NCBI GenBank assembly: GCA_016182435.1
Contig: JACPGN010000018.1
Span: 1-6,355, forward strand
Direction: 5' to 3'
Length of the DNA stretch: 6,355 nucleotides
DNA from: Lentisphaerota bacterium
Lineage (GTDB): Bacteria; Verrucomicrobiota; Kiritimatiellia; JAAZAB01
Under the pieces are notes generated by a model. The model did not search any database. It was not told the origin of the DNA and saw nothing but the letters and a program-made list of their open reading frames with translations. This document shows, in pieces, positions 5,153-6,355 of this stretch (within the stretch, counting starts at the first letter, position 1; each line of letters opens with the position of its first letter). The position numbers and the translations under genes are program-made.

Positions 5153-5560
5153 GTGAAAATCAATAAACAGGCGGATTCGCCTCGGCGGAGCCTGGATCGC
5201 ATCGAACGGGAGCTATGGCACTCCGGAAGGTCATTTTCCGCCCTTGGCGGCCTGCCCAAGCCCGGCCAGGGATCCGCCTCAGGTGGAGAGCCTTTTGTGG
5301 GCAATTCCGGCTGGCAGGAGGGCGTTATGGCCGAAATCCGCGCACTCGGCCCGTTGCCAATGGCAATGCCACACCGGACCCCGCGCTCCGCGGGGAAGAA
5401 AGCAACCCTCTGGGCCTGGGCGGCGGCCGTCGCGGCTTGCCTGGTGATCGGCCTGGCCGGGTATGCGTTCAACAACCTGACGGCGGACGCCGTTATCGCC
5501 GGCTTGTTTTTGGATGATCCCGCCGGTTTGATTGCTAACCCGCTGTGGGTAGAATTGTGA
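5153..5560 (+). CDS. Small single-pass membrane protein, probable anti-sigma factor
   Basis: A 135-residue protein starting with GTG two bases after the sigma stop, with a near-ideal Shine-Dalgarno (GAGGAGGG, 5139-5146) 6 nt upstream inside the sigma gene. Residues 1-83 are polar and probably cytoplasmic, with a basic RTPRSAGKK stretch just before the only membrane helix (about 84-106); a short tail of about 29 residues would be periplasmic. An amphipathic stretch near SLDRIERELW (13-22) and WQEGVMAEIRAL (54-65) could bind sigma. It lacks the HxxxCxxC zinc motif of common anti-sigma factors and resembles no family I can name. The role is inferred from topology and from its place between an ECF sigma and a periplasmic sensor-like gene, as for CnrY in CnrYXH. 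A hypothetical membrane protein with another role remains possible. Confidence 0.6.
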   Translation: MKINKQADSPRRSLDRIERELWHSGRSFSALGGLPKPGQGSASGGEPFVGNSGWQEGVMAEIRALGPLPMAMPHRTPRSAGKKATLWAWAAAVAACLVIGLAGYAFNNLTADAVIAGLFLDDPAGLIANPLWVEL

Positions 5561-5583
5561 AGCGTGAAAGATAGGAGGCAACT

Positions 5584-6042
5584 ATGCACCGTTGGAAAGT
5601 AATACTCCGTTACGGACTGGTTTTCGCGCTGGGACTCCTGCTCGGCCTGGCCGGCAGTCACTTTGCCATTAAGCATCGTTTGGCGCGAGTTCTGCAGGAT
5701 CGGCCGGCGGCGCAGCGTCAAATGGTAATGCGCCATTTGACTCGTCAACTTGAGCTCACCAAGCCCCAGCAGCTCGAAATCGAACGCATCGTGAACGCGC
5801 GAGTGCAGGCGCTGGCCGAACTGCGCGAACGGAACCAACCGGAGATCCGGGCGATTTTTCAGCATTCGCTTAACGAGATGAAAACGCATCTGACGAGCGA
5901 GCAACAGCAGAAGCTGGACCGGATCGGTCAACGGCTGCAGCAGCCAGGCTCCGCCGGAGCGCTTCGCCCAGGCATGCGCGGGTCCCGATTCTCCGAGAGG
6001 CCGGGAAAAGAAGCGCCGCTTCCATCCGGGCCAATGGATTGA
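5584..6042 (+). CDS. Membrane-anchored LTxxQ (CnrX/Spy-like) periplasmic sensor
   Basis: A 152-residue protein with AGGAGG (5573-5578) 5 nt before its ATG. A single N-terminal hydrophobic helix (about 6-27) with no clear cleavage site suggests it stays anchored in the inner membrane facing the periplasm, as CnrX does. A charged helical domain follows with LTKPQ (58-62) and LTSEQ (103-107), the superfamily motifs, then a Pro/Gly/Arg-rich disordered tail (about 120-152). Possible metal-ligand side chains are M47, M49 and H51 before the first motif and H94, M99 and H102 before the second; there is no Cys. It lies 23 nt after the probable anti-sigma gene in the same apparent operon, which fits a sensor that controls the anti-sigma. 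A chaperone-like function is the alternative. The sensed signal is not visible. Confidence 0.72.
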   Translation: MHRWKVILRYGLVFALGLLLGLAGSHFAIKHRLARVLQDRPAAQRQMVMRHLTRQLELTKPQQLEIERIVNARVQALAELRERNQPEIRAIFQHSLNEMKTHLTSEQQQKLDRIGQRLQQPGSAGALRPGMRGSRFSERPGKEAPLPSGPMD

Positions 6043-6044
6043 TA

Positions 6045-6073
6045 ATGACAGCCGGAAGCCAGAGCGCTATATT
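6045..6073 (+). promoter_or_regulatory. Candidate sigma70 promoter for the pseudopilin gene
   Basis: ATGACA (6045-6050; 5 of 6 to TTGACA) and TATATT (6068-6073; 5 of 6 to TATAAT) are spaced by exactly 17 bases. A start near 6080 would place the Shine-Dalgarno GGAGG (6081-6085) almost at the 5' end, a leader of about 12 nt. This would separate the secretion gene from the sigma cluster. An 8-bp stem with a bulged A (CCAG-A-GCGC at 6059-6067 with GCGCCTGG at 6075-6082) overlaps the -10 region and would fold only on read-through RNA. Confidence 0.5.
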
Positions 6074-6091
6074 TGCGCCTGGAGGAACCGT

Positions 6092-6355
6092 ATGAACCGG
6101 CTGGAGAGCGCCTTCACCCTGATCGAAATCCTGGTGGTGGTGTTGATTATTACGATCCTGGCGGGAATCGTCGGGGTCAGCGTGCTGCGCCATCCCGGGG
6201 AAGCCAAGGTCACGGCCGCCCAGCTCCAGATTAAAAATTTCAAGACTGCCCTGCAACTCTACCGCATGGAACAGGACCGGTATCCTACCCAGGAACAGGG
6301 CTTGCCGGCCTTGTGCTTCAAGCCGATGATTGCGCCGGTCCCCGAAAAATACCCC
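6092..6355 (+). CDS. gspG: Type II secretion major pseudopilin, GspG-like (3' end outside window)
   Basis: 88 codons from an ATG with GGAGG (6081-6085) 6 nt upstream; the frame is open to the window edge, so the C-terminus is missing. The N-terminus is a class III prepilin signal: a short leader MNRLESA, then FTLIE and a hydrophobic helix of about 20 residues. Prepilin peptidase (GspO/PilD) would cut before Phe8; Glu at mature +5, needed for assembly, is present. The residue before the cut is Ala instead of the usual Gly. Further on, the segment AAQLQIKNFKTALQLYRMEQDRYPTQEQGLPAL (about 42-74) matches the GspG pattern, where RYPT-x-EQGL-x-AL is diagnostic against type IV pilins. GspG forms the periplasmic pseudopilus that pushes folded proteins through the outer-membrane secretin. 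It is preceded by its own likely promoter, so its place after the sigma cluster may be incidental. The rest of a gsp operon should lie downstream. Confidence 0.82.
   Translation, partial: MNRLESAFTLIEILVVVLIITILAGIVGVSVLRHPGEAKVTAAQLQIKNFKTALQLYRMEQDRYPTQEQGLPALCFKPMIAPVPEKYP

Noticed and set aside
5116..5931. A 271-codon minus-strand open frame across the anti-sigma and anchored LTxxQ genes
   Set aside because: It crosses two plus-strand genes with good ribosome sites and expected topology, and its translation shows no domain.

Overview
The window is GC-rich, gene-dense DNA from a Gram-negative (diderm) bacterium. The basis is a periplasmic lytic transglycosylase, an MsbA-type ABC exporter, two periplasmic Spy/CpxP-like (LTxxQ) proteins, one with a cleavable signal peptide, and a type II secretion pseudopilin. 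No gene fixes the phylum. The mix of intergenic palindromes, ECF-sigma/LTxxQ clusters and GspG would suit a PVC-type (Verrucomicrobiota/Kiritimatiellota-like) or deltaproteobacterial-grade genome, but that is a low-confidence guess.

Layout. (1) Bases 1-447: the 3' end of a soluble lytic transglycosylase on the + strand. (2) Bases 448-662: a convergent spacer dominated by a nested imperfect palindrome of about 140 bp. (3) Bases 663-2450, minus strand: a full-length MsbA-like ABC exporter. (4) Bases 2451-2635: an AT-rich spacer with a double-hairpin repeat, a candidate promoter for the exporter whose -35 box lies on the repeat edge, and a perfect 12-bp hairpin that includes the trxB stop codon. 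(5) Bases 2636-3553, minus strand: thioredoxin reductase trxB, with a good RBS and a recognisable promoter. (6) Bases 3554-3893: a 340-bp divergent spacer with short direct repeats and another palindrome. (7) Bases 3894-6042, plus strand: a four-gene cluster of a secreted LTxxQ protein, an ECF sigma factor, a small single-pass membrane protein (probable anti-sigma factor) and a membrane-anchored LTxxQ protein. (8) Bases 6092-6355: the start of a GspG-like pseudopilin, cut by the window edge and preceded by its own sigma70-like promoter.

How the genes may work together. The sigma, small membrane protein and anchored LTxxQ genes are tightly packed (gaps of 2 and 23 nt), each with its own Shine-Dalgarno sequence. 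The set resembles the CnrYXH arrangement of metal sensing: periplasmic sensor, membrane anti-sigma, ECF sigma. The secreted LTxxQ protein just upstream could be a second sensor, a chaperone or a regulon member. This is inferred from domain types and order; the signal (metal, misfolded protein or envelope damage) cannot be read from the sequence. The other genes are ordinary housekeeping and envelope functions. The unexplained structure in the window lies mostly in its palindromic intergenic elements.
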